Of a DNA stretch of 8,802 nt, positions 1-6,545 are shown piece by piece; positions within the stretch are counted from its first letter, which is position 1, and each line of letters starts with the position of its first letter. The DNA is from an uncultured Ruminococcus sp. (GTDB lineage: Bacteria > Bacillota > Clostridia > Oscillospirales > Ruminococcaceae), in the NCBI GenBank assembly GCA_947173865.1, contig CAMWGS010000067.1:1-8802 (forward strand). The letters run 5' to 3'. The notes beneath the pieces are model-generated. The model did no database searches. It saw only the letters and a program-made list of their open reading frames with translations, and was not told the DNA's origin. A program made the position numbers and the translations under genes.

Positions 1-174
1 GTTGACACCTGCTCCGAGTACGCTGAACTGGTCCTGTCTGTAGTCGGGGTGGAATTCAGCAAGGAGAGTATCCTTTTCTTCTGCTGTCATTCTTTTCGGT
101 TCAAGAGCGGCATTAGCAACTCTCTTTTCAGCAACTACCTTTGCCAGTTCGTTAAGCTTATCAATTTTATACAT
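1..174 (-). CDS. Fumarate reductase/succinate dehydrogenase-type flavoprotein subunit, N-terminal fragment (runs off left edge)
   Basis: Only the first 58 codons are in the window; the frame is open to base 1. The peptide begins MYKIDKLNELAKVVAEKR and contains a segment of the form EPKRMTAEEK-x-TLLAEFHPDYR followed by a G-x-G-V-N end. From memory, this 'EEK-x-x-LL-x-x-x-HPDY' leader is typical of soluble clostridial FAD-dependent fumarate reductase/succinate dehydrogenase flavoproteins, ahead of the FAD-binding Rossmann domain. That domain, the histidyl-flavin site and the active-site residues would all lie outside the window, so none can be checked. The ATG at 174-172 is preceded by AAGGAGG (188-182) at 7-nt spacing, and this Shine-Dalgarno overlaps the stop codon of the upstream iron-sulfur subunit gene, so the two are translationally coupled. 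Inferred role: catalytic subunit reducing fumarate to succinate. Another FAD-dependent oxidoreductase of the same superfamily is possible. Confidence 0.65.
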   Translation of the reverse strand, partial: MYKIDKLNELAKVVAEKRVANAALEPKRMTAEEKDTLLAEFHPDYRQDQFSVLGAGVN

Positions 175-181
175 TTACGCT

Positions 182-188
182 CCTCCTT
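182..188 (-). promoter_or_regulatory. Ribosome binding site of the flavoprotein gene, overlapping the upstream stop codon
   Basis: AAGGAGG on the minus strand is a near-perfect Shine-Dalgarno, 7 nt before the ATG at 174. It shares bases with the TAA stop (189-187) of the iron-sulfur subunit gene, which favours coupled and probably near-equimolar translation of the two subunits. Confidence 0.75.
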
Positions 189-870
189 ACTTTTCAATCT
201 CACGATTGTTATAAAGGTCTTTTACTTCCTGAACATTATCAACTGACTTAGCCATAAGTTCAGCAATCTTTTCATCAAAGATACCCTCATTGATTTCGTT
301 TACACGGTCAGCAAGGTGTTCACATTCAGGAGCTATGTACTTACCGTTGAGACGTCTTGCGAGCATAGCAACCTGTGGGTGAGAAATTCCGGCAGGACAG
401 CGTGAAGAACATACACCGCACATTACACAGTCAAAAGATTCTTCTGCACACTTGTCATATTCGCCTCTCTGAGCGTAAGCGATATACTGCATTGTATTGA
501 GTTCCTGAGTACAAGCCTTTGTGCAGGCATTACAGCCAATACAGCTGTAGATTTCAGGATAAAGCTGCATCATAATCTGTTCGTTAGGCTTGATTGCCTC
601 GATATTGTAAACCTGCTTTACGAGTGGGAAGAAAGGAAGTGTAGCAACGTACATACCTTCCTGCACCTCTGTCTGACAAGCGAGACAGGCATGAAGTTCC
701 TGCTTATCCTTGATTCTGTAGATAGTTGCACAAGCACCGCAGAAACCGTTACGGCAACCACAGCCTCTTACGAGTTCGTAGCCGGCATATTCCATAGCCG
801 TCATTATAGTCAGTCCTGCCGGCACCTGATACTTCTTGCCGAACAGGTAAACGTTTAACATATTTTCCAT
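187..870 (-). CDS. Soluble fumarate reductase/succinate dehydrogenase-type iron-sulfur subunit (one 2Fe-2S, two 4Fe-4S)
   Basis: A 227-residue electron-transfer protein, near the usual FrdB/SdhB length. The N-terminal ferredoxin-like domain has the plant-type [2Fe-2S] pattern C39-x4-C44-x2-C47 with C62 or C65 as fourth ligand. The C-terminal half has two complete CxxCxxCxxxC motifs: C110/113/116/120 and C148/151/154/158-Pro. Classical FrdB/SdhB instead carries a [3Fe-4S] site next to the quinone pocket, built on a C-x5-C-P pattern. Its replacement by a second cubane motif suggests a soluble, non-quinone partner. No membrane segment is seen. I start at the ATG at 870: AAGGAG (884-879) sits 8 nt before it, whereas a TTG two codons upstream (876) would leave only 2 nt. 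The gene lies 15 bp after the FlxA-like gene and 12 bp before the flavoprotein gene. Inferred role: passes electrons to the fumarate-reducing flavoprotein. It resembles the N-terminal part of methanogen TfrB without the HdrD-like C-terminal half. Confidence 0.85.
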   Translation of the reverse strand: MENMLNVYLFGKKYQVPAGLTIMTAMEYAGYELVRGCGCRNGFCGACATIYRIKDKQELHACLACQTEVQEGMYVATLPFFPLVKQVYNIEAIKPNEQIMMQLYPEIYSCIGCNACTKACTQELNTMQYIAYAQRGEYDKCAEESFDCVMCGVCSSRCPAGISHPQVAMLARRLNGKYIAPECEHLADRVNEINEGIFDEKIAELMAKSVDNVQEVKDLYNNREIEK

Positions 871-878
871 GTTCAATA

Positions 879-884
879 CTCCTT
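879..884 (-). promoter_or_regulatory. Ribosome binding site that fixes the start of the iron-sulfur subunit gene
   Basis: AAGGAG on the minus strand lies 8 nt upstream of the ATG at 870-868 but only 2 nt upstream of the in-frame TTG at 876-874. The spacing favours the ATG, which shortens the protein by two residues relative to the longest open frame. Confidence 0.7.
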
Positions 885-885
885 A

Positions 886-1731
886 TTAATATTCGTCAGG
901 CAGTTCGTCGAGCTGGTCAAAGCGGAAAACAGGTCCGTCCTTGCATACGTACTTGTCACCGATATTGCATCTTCCGCACTTGCCGACAGCACACTTCATG
1001 CGAAGTTCCATAGTTGTGTAAACCTGAGTTTCTGTGAAACCGAGTTCCTTAAGACCTGCAAGTGTGAACTTAATCATAATCGGAGGTCCGCATATAAGAA
1101 CTGTCTTGCTGAGTGACGGATTGAGTTCCTTTACATAGTTCGGAACAAAGCCAACATGACCGTCCCAGCCTTCCTGTTCCCTGTCGATTGTAAGATTTAC
1201 TGTTATTCCATCGTCCTTCATCCATTCATCAAGAATTTCCTGATAGTCAACGAGGTCGTCCTTTGAACGTGAACCGTAGACAATCTGAACGTCACCGTAG
1301 TTTGCACGGTTATCACGTACATAATTGATTACAGAGCGGAGAGGTGCGAGACCGATACCACCTGCGATAAAAAGTAAATCCTTGCCTTTGAGTTCTGTTT
1401 CAACAGGGAAATTATTGCCGTAAGGTCCTCTTATAGTAATTTGCTGACCTAATTCCATAGCATGAAGCCATGATGTAAGACAACCGCACTTTTTAATGCT
1501 GAATTCCATAAAATCCTTGTTTGTTGGTGAAGAAGTTATAGAGAACATACCTTCACCGACACCGGGAATGGAAAGCATTGCACACTGACCTGGCATATGT
1601 TCAAAAACTTTTCCGCTGACTGTTCCGTCTGCCTGTATTGCATTAACTCTGAAAGTCTTTACATCGGGAGTATCAATTCTTATGTCGGTAACAACGCCGA
1701 TGTGCGGAATCAATGTATCATTAGTGTTCAT
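886..1731 (-). CDS. FAD/NAD(P)-binding oxidoreductase with C-terminal 2Fe-2S cluster (FlxA / AsrB / dihydroorotate dehydrogenase electron-transfer family)
   Basis: A 281-residue ferredoxin-NAD(P)+ reductase-fold protein. The FAD-binding barrel carries FSITSS (63-68) and RGPYG (101-105). The pyridine-nucleotide domain has GGIGLAPLRS (124-133) and the closing CGPPIM (214-219). A C-terminal [2Fe-2S] site is formed by C247-x4-C252-x2-C255-x7-C263, as in PyrK and AsrB. Such proteins accept hydride from NAD(P)H onto FAD and pass single electrons to iron-sulfur partners. The gene starts at an ATG sharing one base with the preceding stop (TAATG), with GGAGG upstream at 7-nt spacing. It sits downstream of hdrBCA and mvhD, and no siroheme sulfite reductase subunit (AsrC) is seen nearby. 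I therefore read it as the NADH-oxidising input module of a Flx-Hdr complex rather than part of anaerobic sulfite reductase. NADH rather than NADPH is inferred; nucleotide specificity is not evident from the sequence. Confidence 0.85.
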   Translation of the reverse strand: MNTNDTLIPHIGVVTDIRIDTPDVKTFRVNAIQADGTVSGKVFEHMPGQCAMLSIPGVGEGMFSITSSPTNKDFMEFSIKKCGCLTSWLHAMELGQQITIRGPYGNNFPVETELKGKDLLFIAGGIGLAPLRSVINYVRDNRANYGDVQIVYGSRSKDDLVDYQEILDEWMKDDGITVNLTIDREQEGWDGHVGFVPNYVKELNPSLSKTVLICGPPIMIKFTLAGLKELGFTETQVYTTMELRMKCAVGKCGRCNIGDKYVCKDGPVFRFDQLDELPDEY

Positions 1732-2750
1732 TACTTAACCTCCAATGCTTTCATTACCTTGACGATGTTCATGGAGATAGGACACTTGGAGAGACATCTT
1801 CCACAACCTACACAACCAAATTCGCCGTTATTGTTTGAAGGGAAATAAACCAGCTTGTGCATGAATCTCTGACGGAAACGTTCAAGCTGAGAGTTACGGA
1901 TATTACCGTGAGCCATCTTTGTAAAGTCGGAATACATACAGGAATCCCAGCATCTGAAACGCTTGATTTCATGACCTGTATTGAAGTCCTTTATGTCATA
2001 GCACTGACAGGTAGGACATACAAACGTGCAAGTACCGCAGCCGAGACAACTTTCAGAAAGTTCAGCCCACTTTTCAGACTTAAAGTGTTCCATAAGCGTA
2101 TCACCGCCGAATGCTTCTGTTGAAAGATTAGCAAGCGGAAGTTTTCCGAGAATTTCCTTAGTCTTAACCTTTACCTCGTCAAGCTTTGCGGTGTCACCGT
2201 CTTCAAGAAGAGCAACGACTGAATCAATAAATGCCTGACCCTTTTCGTTGTTAGCCTGAATAAAGAGATTTTCACCGTCAGACCAGCAAGCAGCGTCACC
2301 TTCGGGAGCAGTCGGGTCAATACCGAAAGTTCCGCAGAAACAGGTTTCGGCAGGCTTTGTACAAGCCATAGTTACAATAGTACCGTGGTCACGGCGATTT
2401 TTATAGTAGCTGTCAACGGGTTCGCTGAGGAAAACCTTGTCAAGAATTGTGAAACTTCTTGCGTCGCACGCACGAACACCGAACACAACAAAATCTTCTG
2501 ATTCTTCACGTATATCAATAACTTCAATCTTCTTGCCTTCCATTTTGAAGTCAGCGAGATTTTCGGTTTGCGGGAAGAAAAAGTCCTTTGCACTGCGGAG
2601 TGTATTGAGATTCTTGCTGAGCTTCATGCCTGATTCATATTTCCTATACTCTGCCGCACCATCCTCACGGTCAGTCGGAATATAGAGAGTCTGCTTTTCG
2701 GCAACAGCGTCAAAAAGCTTACCGAGATTTTCGAGAGATATTTTAAGCAT
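1731..2750 (-). CDS. 4Fe-4S dicluster protein, AsrA/FlxC-like (hydrogenase/sulfite reductase 'subunit A' family)
   Basis: A 339-residue soluble iron-sulfur protein. The N-terminal about 200 residues hold a globular domain with GVRACDARSF (91-100) and an internal cysteine group C130/C137/C139. Then come two ferredoxin motifs, C235-x2-C238-x2-C241-x3-C245-Pro, trailed by C248 and C250, and C313-x2-C316-x2-C319-x3-C323-Pro. This layout is that of AsrA-type subunits, which pair with AsrB-type FAD/NAD proteins, and of the FlxB/FlxC proteins beside hdr genes. It would relay electrons between the FlxA-like flavoprotein and MvhD/HdrA. It is flanked by TAATG overlaps on both sides (1 bp each), implying coupled translation; the Shine-Dalgarno (AGGGG) is weaker than its neighbours'. 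It appears distantly paralogous to the preceding gene. The exact FlxB versus FlxC label is uncertain. Confidence 0.8.
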   Translation of the reverse strand: MLKISLENLGKLFDAVAEKQTLYIPTDREDGAAEYRKYESGMKLSKNLNTLRSAKDFFFPQTENLADFKMEGKKIEVIDIREESEDFVVFGVRACDARSFTILDKVFLSEPVDSYYKNRRDHGTIVTMACTKPAETCFCGTFGIDPTAPEGDAACWSDGENLFIQANNEKGQAFIDSVVALLEDGDTAKLDEVKVKTKEILGKLPLANLSTEAFGGDTLMEHFKSEKWAELSESCLGCGTCTFVCPTCQCYDIKDFNTGHEIKRFRCWDSCMYSDFTKMAHGNIRNSQLERFRQRFMHKLVYFPSNNNGEFGCVGCGRCLSKCPISMNIVKVMKALEVK

Positions 2751-3721
2751 TACTCAACACCCCTTTCGTGAACGATACTTGCTTCACAGTCGTCCTGTGT
2801 ATAATCATTGAGAGGAGCTCTTGAAGTAGTATCTGCTCCTGCCTGATATTCACCATAAAGTGAATTTATATCCTTGATAAACTTTCTGTTGAGGAGGTGA
2901 AGCGGAATATTCTGAGGACAGACCCTTGAACATTCACCACAGTCTGTACATCTTCCTGCAACGTGGAAAGCACGGATAATATGGAACATATTTTCCTCAA
3001 AACTATCGGCAGCTGCCTTGTTCTGAACACCCGAATCGGGGTTATCGAATACACAGTTTTCGCAGGTACAAGCAGGACACACGTTTCTACACGCATTGCA
3101 TCTGATACACTTGGAAAGTTCGTTTCTCCAGAAATCGTAACGTTCCTGAGAAGTCATGTTTTCGAGTTCTTCAACCATGCCGAAACGGTTGGAGTCAATA
3201 ACTTCTCCGTCCTCTCCTATAAGTTCATCATAAGTAACGTGTTTCTTGCTCTTACAGCTGAGACACTTATTGCTCATAGCTTCAGCAACCGGCATAGTTT
3301 CTTCACCGTAAATAGTGCTTATTTTAAGTGTGTCGCCGTCTTTTTCAACTCCTGTGATACCTGTGATTCCCTTAGCCTTTATCTTTTCGGCATCAAGCTT
3401 GCCGTCGCTGGGAATACCCACGACATATATATTTTCACGTTTAACCCTGTGTTCCTTGGTAAGCTGATTAAGGCTGTAAGTATCGCAGGGTTTGAGGAAA
3501 GCGAGGACTTTTCCCTCTTTTTTACTTTCCTTGACGAGATATTTTGAAACGTTTGCAGAGGTGAAATCGTCATATACGAAATCTGCGTCAATTTCTTCTG
3601 CACTTTCAAAAATCGCCGGAGTGATGTCGTAAGCAAATTCGCCCTTTTTCCAGCCGATAACACGGTTAACCGTGCCGTCTGCGAGAAGCTGTTTTGCCTT
3701 GCTGATTATTGCTTCCTGCAT
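2750..3721 (-). CDS. 4Fe-4S dicluster protein, FlxB-like (F420-hydrogenase-beta/AsrA-related)
   Basis: A 323-residue soluble iron-sulfur protein. The N-terminal domain contains FLKPCDTYSLNQL (75-87), and a CxxC pair follows at C153/C156. Two ferredoxin clusters then follow: C205-x2-C208-x2-C211-x3-C215-Pro, with extra cysteines C218, C220 and C223 directly after, and C258-x2-C261-x2-C264-x3-C268-Pro. The last about 35 residues are acidic/polar and look like a tail. Related proteins accompany HdrA/MvhD in Flx-Hdr gene clusters and probably form part of the wire between the NAD(P)H-oxidising subunit and the bifurcating HdrA. The ATG at 3721 is preceded by GGAGG at 7-nt spacing inside the end of mvhD (16-bp overlap). 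The cysteine-dense segment 205-223 could bind something beyond a simple [4Fe-4S] cluster. The family is clear, the individual role is not. Confidence 0.75.
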   Translation of the reverse strand: MQEAIISKAKQLLADGTVNRVIGWKKGEFAYDITPAIFESAEEIDADFVYDDFTSANVSKYLVKESKKEGKVLAFLKPCDTYSLNQLTKEHRVKRENIYVVGIPSDGKLDAEKIKAKGITGITGVEKDGDTLKISTIYGEETMPVAEAMSNKCLSCKSKKHVTYDELIGEDGEVIDSNRFGMVEELENMTSQERYDFWRNELSKCIRCNACRNVCPACTCENCVFDNPDSGVQNKAAADSFEENMFHIIRAFHVAGRCTDCGECSRVCPQNIPLHLLNRKFIKDINSLYGEYQAGADTTSRAPLNDYTQDDCEASIVHERGVE

Positions 3722-4152
3722 CTTAAATCCTCCAATCTGCGGTTAGGTCCGAGTTTCTTGACAGCTTCGGTGAATTCGTTCATAGTTGCGGCGAACTTTG
3801 CACCTTCGGCAGCAGAAACCCATTCTACTCTTGTACGGTCACGTTCAATACCGAGAAAATCGAGCATACTGAAAAGAAGTGTCATTCTTCTTCTTGTGAA
3901 GTAGTTACCTGATGTATAGTGACAATCGCCGGGGTGACAACCACAGAGAATAACTCCGTCAGCACCTTTCTGGAATGCCCTGAGAATGAACATCGGATTT
4001 ACACGGCAGGAACATGGTACTCTGATAATTTTAACATTTGTCGGATAATTCAGTCTGTTTGTACCTGAAAGGTCAGCACCTGCATATGAACACCAGTTGC
4101 AGCAGAATGCGACAATCAGCGGCTGAAATTCTTTATTTTCATTTACTTGCAT
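3706..4152 (-). CDS. mvhD: MvhD/FlxD-family 2Fe-2S electron-transfer protein ('hydrogenase iron-sulfur subunit')
   Basis: A 148-residue protein, about the usual length for MvhD (FlxD in Flx-Hdr clusters). The typical cysteine pattern is present: C17-C18-x2-C21, then C47-x-C49 in VPCSCRVNP, then C70-x-C72-x4-C77 in the CGCHPGDCHY segment. In methanogens MvhD carries a [2Fe-2S] cluster and docks the hydrogenase to HdrA; it is fused to HdrA in some organisms. Here no NiFe hydrogenase gene is seen, and the downstream genes encode an NAD(P)H-type reductase with two ferredoxin-like partners, so it probably docks that module to HdrA instead. The gene overlaps the 3' end of hdrA by 10 bp and has GGAGG about 10 nt upstream of its ATG. 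Its own 3' end overlaps the next gene by 16 bp. Confidence 0.92.
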   Translation of the reverse strand: MQVNENKEFQPLIVAFCCNWCSYAGADLSGTNRLNYPTNVKIIRVPCSCRVNPMFILRAFQKGADGVILCGCHPGDCHYTSGNYFTRRRMTLLFSMLDFLGIERDRTRVEWVSAAEGAKFAATMNEFTEAVKKLGPNRRLEDLRCRKQ

Positions 4153-6149
4153 ATTGCGTCTACCTCCGCCATAATCTGACTGTTAGAGAAGCCGTTAAGG
4201 TCCATAGCACCCGACGGACAAGCAACTGTACAAGCACCACAGCCCTGACATACAGCAGGGTTAACACCTGCAACACGTCTGATAGCGATTGTACGGTCGG
4301 GCATTCTGAATTCCTTGTCCTGATAAGTGATAGCACCGTAAGGACAAACCTTTTCACAAGCTGAACAGCCGTTACACATAAGTTCGTTTGAATGAGCAAC
4401 GCACGGGTTGCAGGTTATGCTGTCTTTTACAAGCAGACCGATTGCCTTTGAAGCAGCGGCACTTGCCTGTGCAACAGTTTCGGGAATATCCTTAGGACCC
4501 TGACAAGCACCTGAAAGGAAGATGCCGGCAGTTGCACTTTCAACAGGACGAAGCTTAGCATGAGCTTCTGTAAAGAAATCATTTGTGTCCATCTGAGTTG
4601 TAAGCATTGTAGCAAGCGGACGTGCAGTCTGGTCAGGTTCGATAGCAGTTGCAAGAACAACCATGTCAGCATCAATATGAAGCTGTTCGTTTGAAAGGAG
4701 GTCGGAAGCCTGAACATCTATAGTACCGTCAGCCTTCGGAGTAACCTTGCCTACCATACCCTTTATATAATGAACGTTGTACTGTTCAACGGCTCTGCGG
4801 TAGAATTCATCAAAATTCTTACCTGGAGTACGTACATCTATGTAGAATACATAAACTTCTGTATCGGGATATTTTTCACGGATAAGCATAGCGTGCTTAG
4901 CAGTGTACATACAGCAGATTTTTGAACAATAAGGCTTACCCTTGCTGTCGTCGCATCTTGAACCTACACACTGTACGAAAACAATCTTGTGCGGGTGAGT
5001 CTTGTCGGACGGTCTGAGAAGTGTACCGCCGTTAGGACCTGCTGCGTTCATAAGTCTTTCAAGTTCGAGAGATGTAACAACATCAGGACACTGATTATAA
5101 GCAAATTCGTCATACTTGTCAAGCTTAATCGGATTAAAGCCTGTTGCAACAACGATTGCACCGTATTTCTGTTCAATATATTCGTCCTGCTGATGATAGT
5201 TTATAGCACCTACCGTACAAGCTTCGGCACACTTACCGCAAACCTTGTCATTAACATCGCCCTTACGGAGTTTGAGACAGTAATTCGGGTCAATTGTAGC
5301 AACCTTAGGTACAGCCTGTGCAAACGGAATATAAATGGCACTTCTGTTATTGAGACCGAGATTGAAAGCGTTAGGCACTTTCTTCATAGGACAAGCTTCT
5401 GTACAAAGACCACAGCCTGTACACTTTGTTTCATCAACAAAACGCTTCTTTTTCTTTATAGTAGCGGTAAAATTACCTACAAATCCCTTTACCGCACTTA
5501 CTTCACTGTAAGAGTGAATAGTGATTTTTTCATTCTGTGAAGCCTCAACCATTTTAGGCGTGAGGATACAGGCAGCACAGTCAAGAGTCGGGAAAGTCTT
5601 GTCAATCTGAGCCATTTTACCGCCGATAGTAGCTTCTTTTTCTACAATATCAACTTCAAAGCCTGCTTCTGCAATATCAAGAGCTGTCTGTATACCTGCG
5701 ATACCACCGCCGATTACCAACGCTCTTTTTGCAACAGGGCTTTCACCTGCTGTAAGAGGTGTATTGAGGTGAACCTTAGCTACAGCAGCTTTACCGAGAA
5801 TTACAGCCTTTTCTGTGGCAGTAGCGATTTCCTTGTGAATCCATGAACACTGTTCTCTTATGTTTGCGATTTCAACGAGATACGGGTTAAGTCCAGCAGC
5901 AGCAGCAGCCTTTCTGAAAGTATTTTCATGCATACGTGGTGAACATGAACATACAACAACACCTGTAAGACCGTATTCCTTTATAGCGTCCTTTACAAGA
6001 TTCTGACCTGCTTCAGAACACATATACTGATATTCCTGAGAGATAACTACTCCCGGTTCATGACTGAGAGCCTCTGCAACAGCCTTAACGTCTACCGTTG
6101 CGGCGATATTAGTACCGCAGTGACAGACAAATACTCCTATTCTCTGCAT
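4143..6149 (-). CDS. hdrA: HdrA-like bifurcating flavoprotein (CoB-CoM heterodisulfide reductase subunit A family)
   Basis: A 668-residue protein, full length for HdrA. An N-terminal cluster domain opens with FVCHCG (7-12), with C44 and a CSCSPRMHE segment at 67-75. The thioredoxin-reductase-like FAD domain follows: GGGIAG (147-152), GGKMAQ (176-181) and the HdrA hallmark TLDCAACILTPKM (188-200). Inserted ferredoxin sites are C243/246/249/253 and C291 with C304/307/311. The HdrA-specific cysteines include C399, C408 and the CC pair C412-C413. Two C-terminal ferredoxin motifs are C592/595/598/602 and C634/637/640/644. In known Hdr complexes the HdrA FAD splits electron pairs between a high-potential (HdrB) and a low-potential (ferredoxin) branch. 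It starts at an ATG with GGAGG spaced 7 nt, 12 bp after hdrC. In a bacterium the substrate is unlikely to be CoM-S-S-CoB; the inferred job is bifurcation from NADH to ferredoxin and the fumarate branch. Confidence 0.95.
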   Translation of the reverse strand: MQRIGVFVCHCGTNIAATVDVKAVAEALSHEPGVVISQEYQYMCSEAGQNLVKDAIKEYGLTGVVVCSCSPRMHENTFRKAAAAAGLNPYLVEIANIREQCSWIHKEIATATEKAVILGKAAVAKVHLNTPLTAGESPVAKRALVIGGGIAGIQTALDIAEAGFEVDIVEKEATIGGKMAQIDKTFPTLDCAACILTPKMVEASQNEKITIHSYSEVSAVKGFVGNFTATIKKKKRFVDETKCTGCGLCTEACPMKKVPNAFNLGLNNRSAIYIPFAQAVPKVATIDPNYCLKLRKGDVNDKVCGKCAEACTVGAINYHQQDEYIEQKYGAIVVATGFNPIKLDKYDEFAYNQCPDVVTSLELERLMNAAGPNGGTLLRPSDKTHPHKIVFVQCVGSRCDDSKGKPYCSKICCMYTAKHAMLIREKYPDTEVYVFYIDVRTPGKNFDEFYRRAVEQYNVHYIKGMVGKVTPKADGTIDVQASDLLSNEQLHIDADMVVLATAIEPDQTARPLATMLTTQMDTNDFFTEAHAKLRPVESATAGIFLSGACQGPKDIPETVAQASAAASKAIGLLVKDSITCNPCVAHSNELMCNGCSACEKVCPYGAITYQDKEFRMPDRTIAIRRVAGVNPAVCQGCGACTVACPSGAMDLNGFSNSQIMAEVDAICK

Positions 6150-6161
6150 ATTATCTCCTCC

Positions 6162-6545
6162 TTACTTAGTATATTTTCTGAATGCCGTAACGATTGCCTG
6201 CTGTGGTAAATCCTCGTCGAGCATTTCGGGAATGTTGTCGGCAATAAGATGATTATTACCCTGCTTACGGATTGTAGCAAGACGTACTGCCTCAACAACC
6301 TTTGCAGGTTCAACATTTCTTGGACATCTGTCAACACAGGCAAAACAGGTAAGACATTTATAAATTGACTTTGAATTCATAAGAGTTTCAATGTCGCCTT
6401 TTTCAACCATGTATACGAACTGGTGCGGATGATATTCCATCTCATCGTATGACGGACAAGTACCTGAGCATTTACCGCAACGCATACATTTAAGAACATT
6501 GACACCGCTGGAACGGAGAACCTGTTCTTTGAGATTATTATTCAT
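6162..6545 (-). CDS. hdrC: HdrC-like 4Fe-4S dicluster protein (heterodisulfide reductase subunit C family)
   Basis: A 127-residue protein with two ferredoxin motifs, C20-x2-C23-x2-C26-x3-C30-Pro and C64-x2-C67-x2-C70-x3-C74-Pro, in the spacing typical of HdrC. It also has the family-like ending LPQQAIVTAFRKYTK. It is at the short end for HdrC because little follows the second cluster domain. HdrC conducts electrons from HdrA to the HdrB active site in the cytoplasm. The gene begins inside the end of hdrB (8-bp overlap) with AAAGGAGG just upstream of the ATG, and is followed 12 bp later by hdrA. Gene order hdrB-hdrC-hdrA and overlap fit a subunit of the same complex. Confidence 0.93.
   Translation of the reverse strand: MNNNLKEQVLRSSGVNVLKCMRCGKCSGTCPSYDEMEYHPHQFVYMVEKGDIETLMNSKSIYKCLTCFACVDRCPRNVEPAKVVEAVRLATIRKQGNNHLIADNIPEMLDEDLPQQAIVTAFRKYTK

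Noticed and set aside
871..876. TTG start for the iron-sulfur subunit gene
   Set aside because: It is only 2 nt from the AAGGAG site, while the ATG at 870 has an 8-nt spacer.
886..2750. Anaerobic sulfite reductase AsrA-AsrB
   Set aside because: The two proteins share AsrA and AsrB architecture, but no siroheme-binding AsrC gene is adjacent. The genes lie inside an hdr/mvhD/fumarate reductase operon, so a Flx-type electron input module fits better.
2963..3547. Plus-strand open frame of 194 codons
   Set aside because: It lies wholly antisense to a cysteine-rich gene with clear family motifs and a good ribosome binding site. Its own translation shows no recognisable domain.
3706..4152. Hydrogenase subunit
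   Set aside because: MvhD proteins are often named after the hydrogenase, but no NiFe large or small subunit or FeFe H-cluster motif is encoded in the window.
4989..5540. Plus-strand open frame of 183 codons
   Set aside because: It is antisense to the FAD and ferredoxin domains of hdrA. Composition is odd, no family motif is visible, and the hdrA frame is fully supported.
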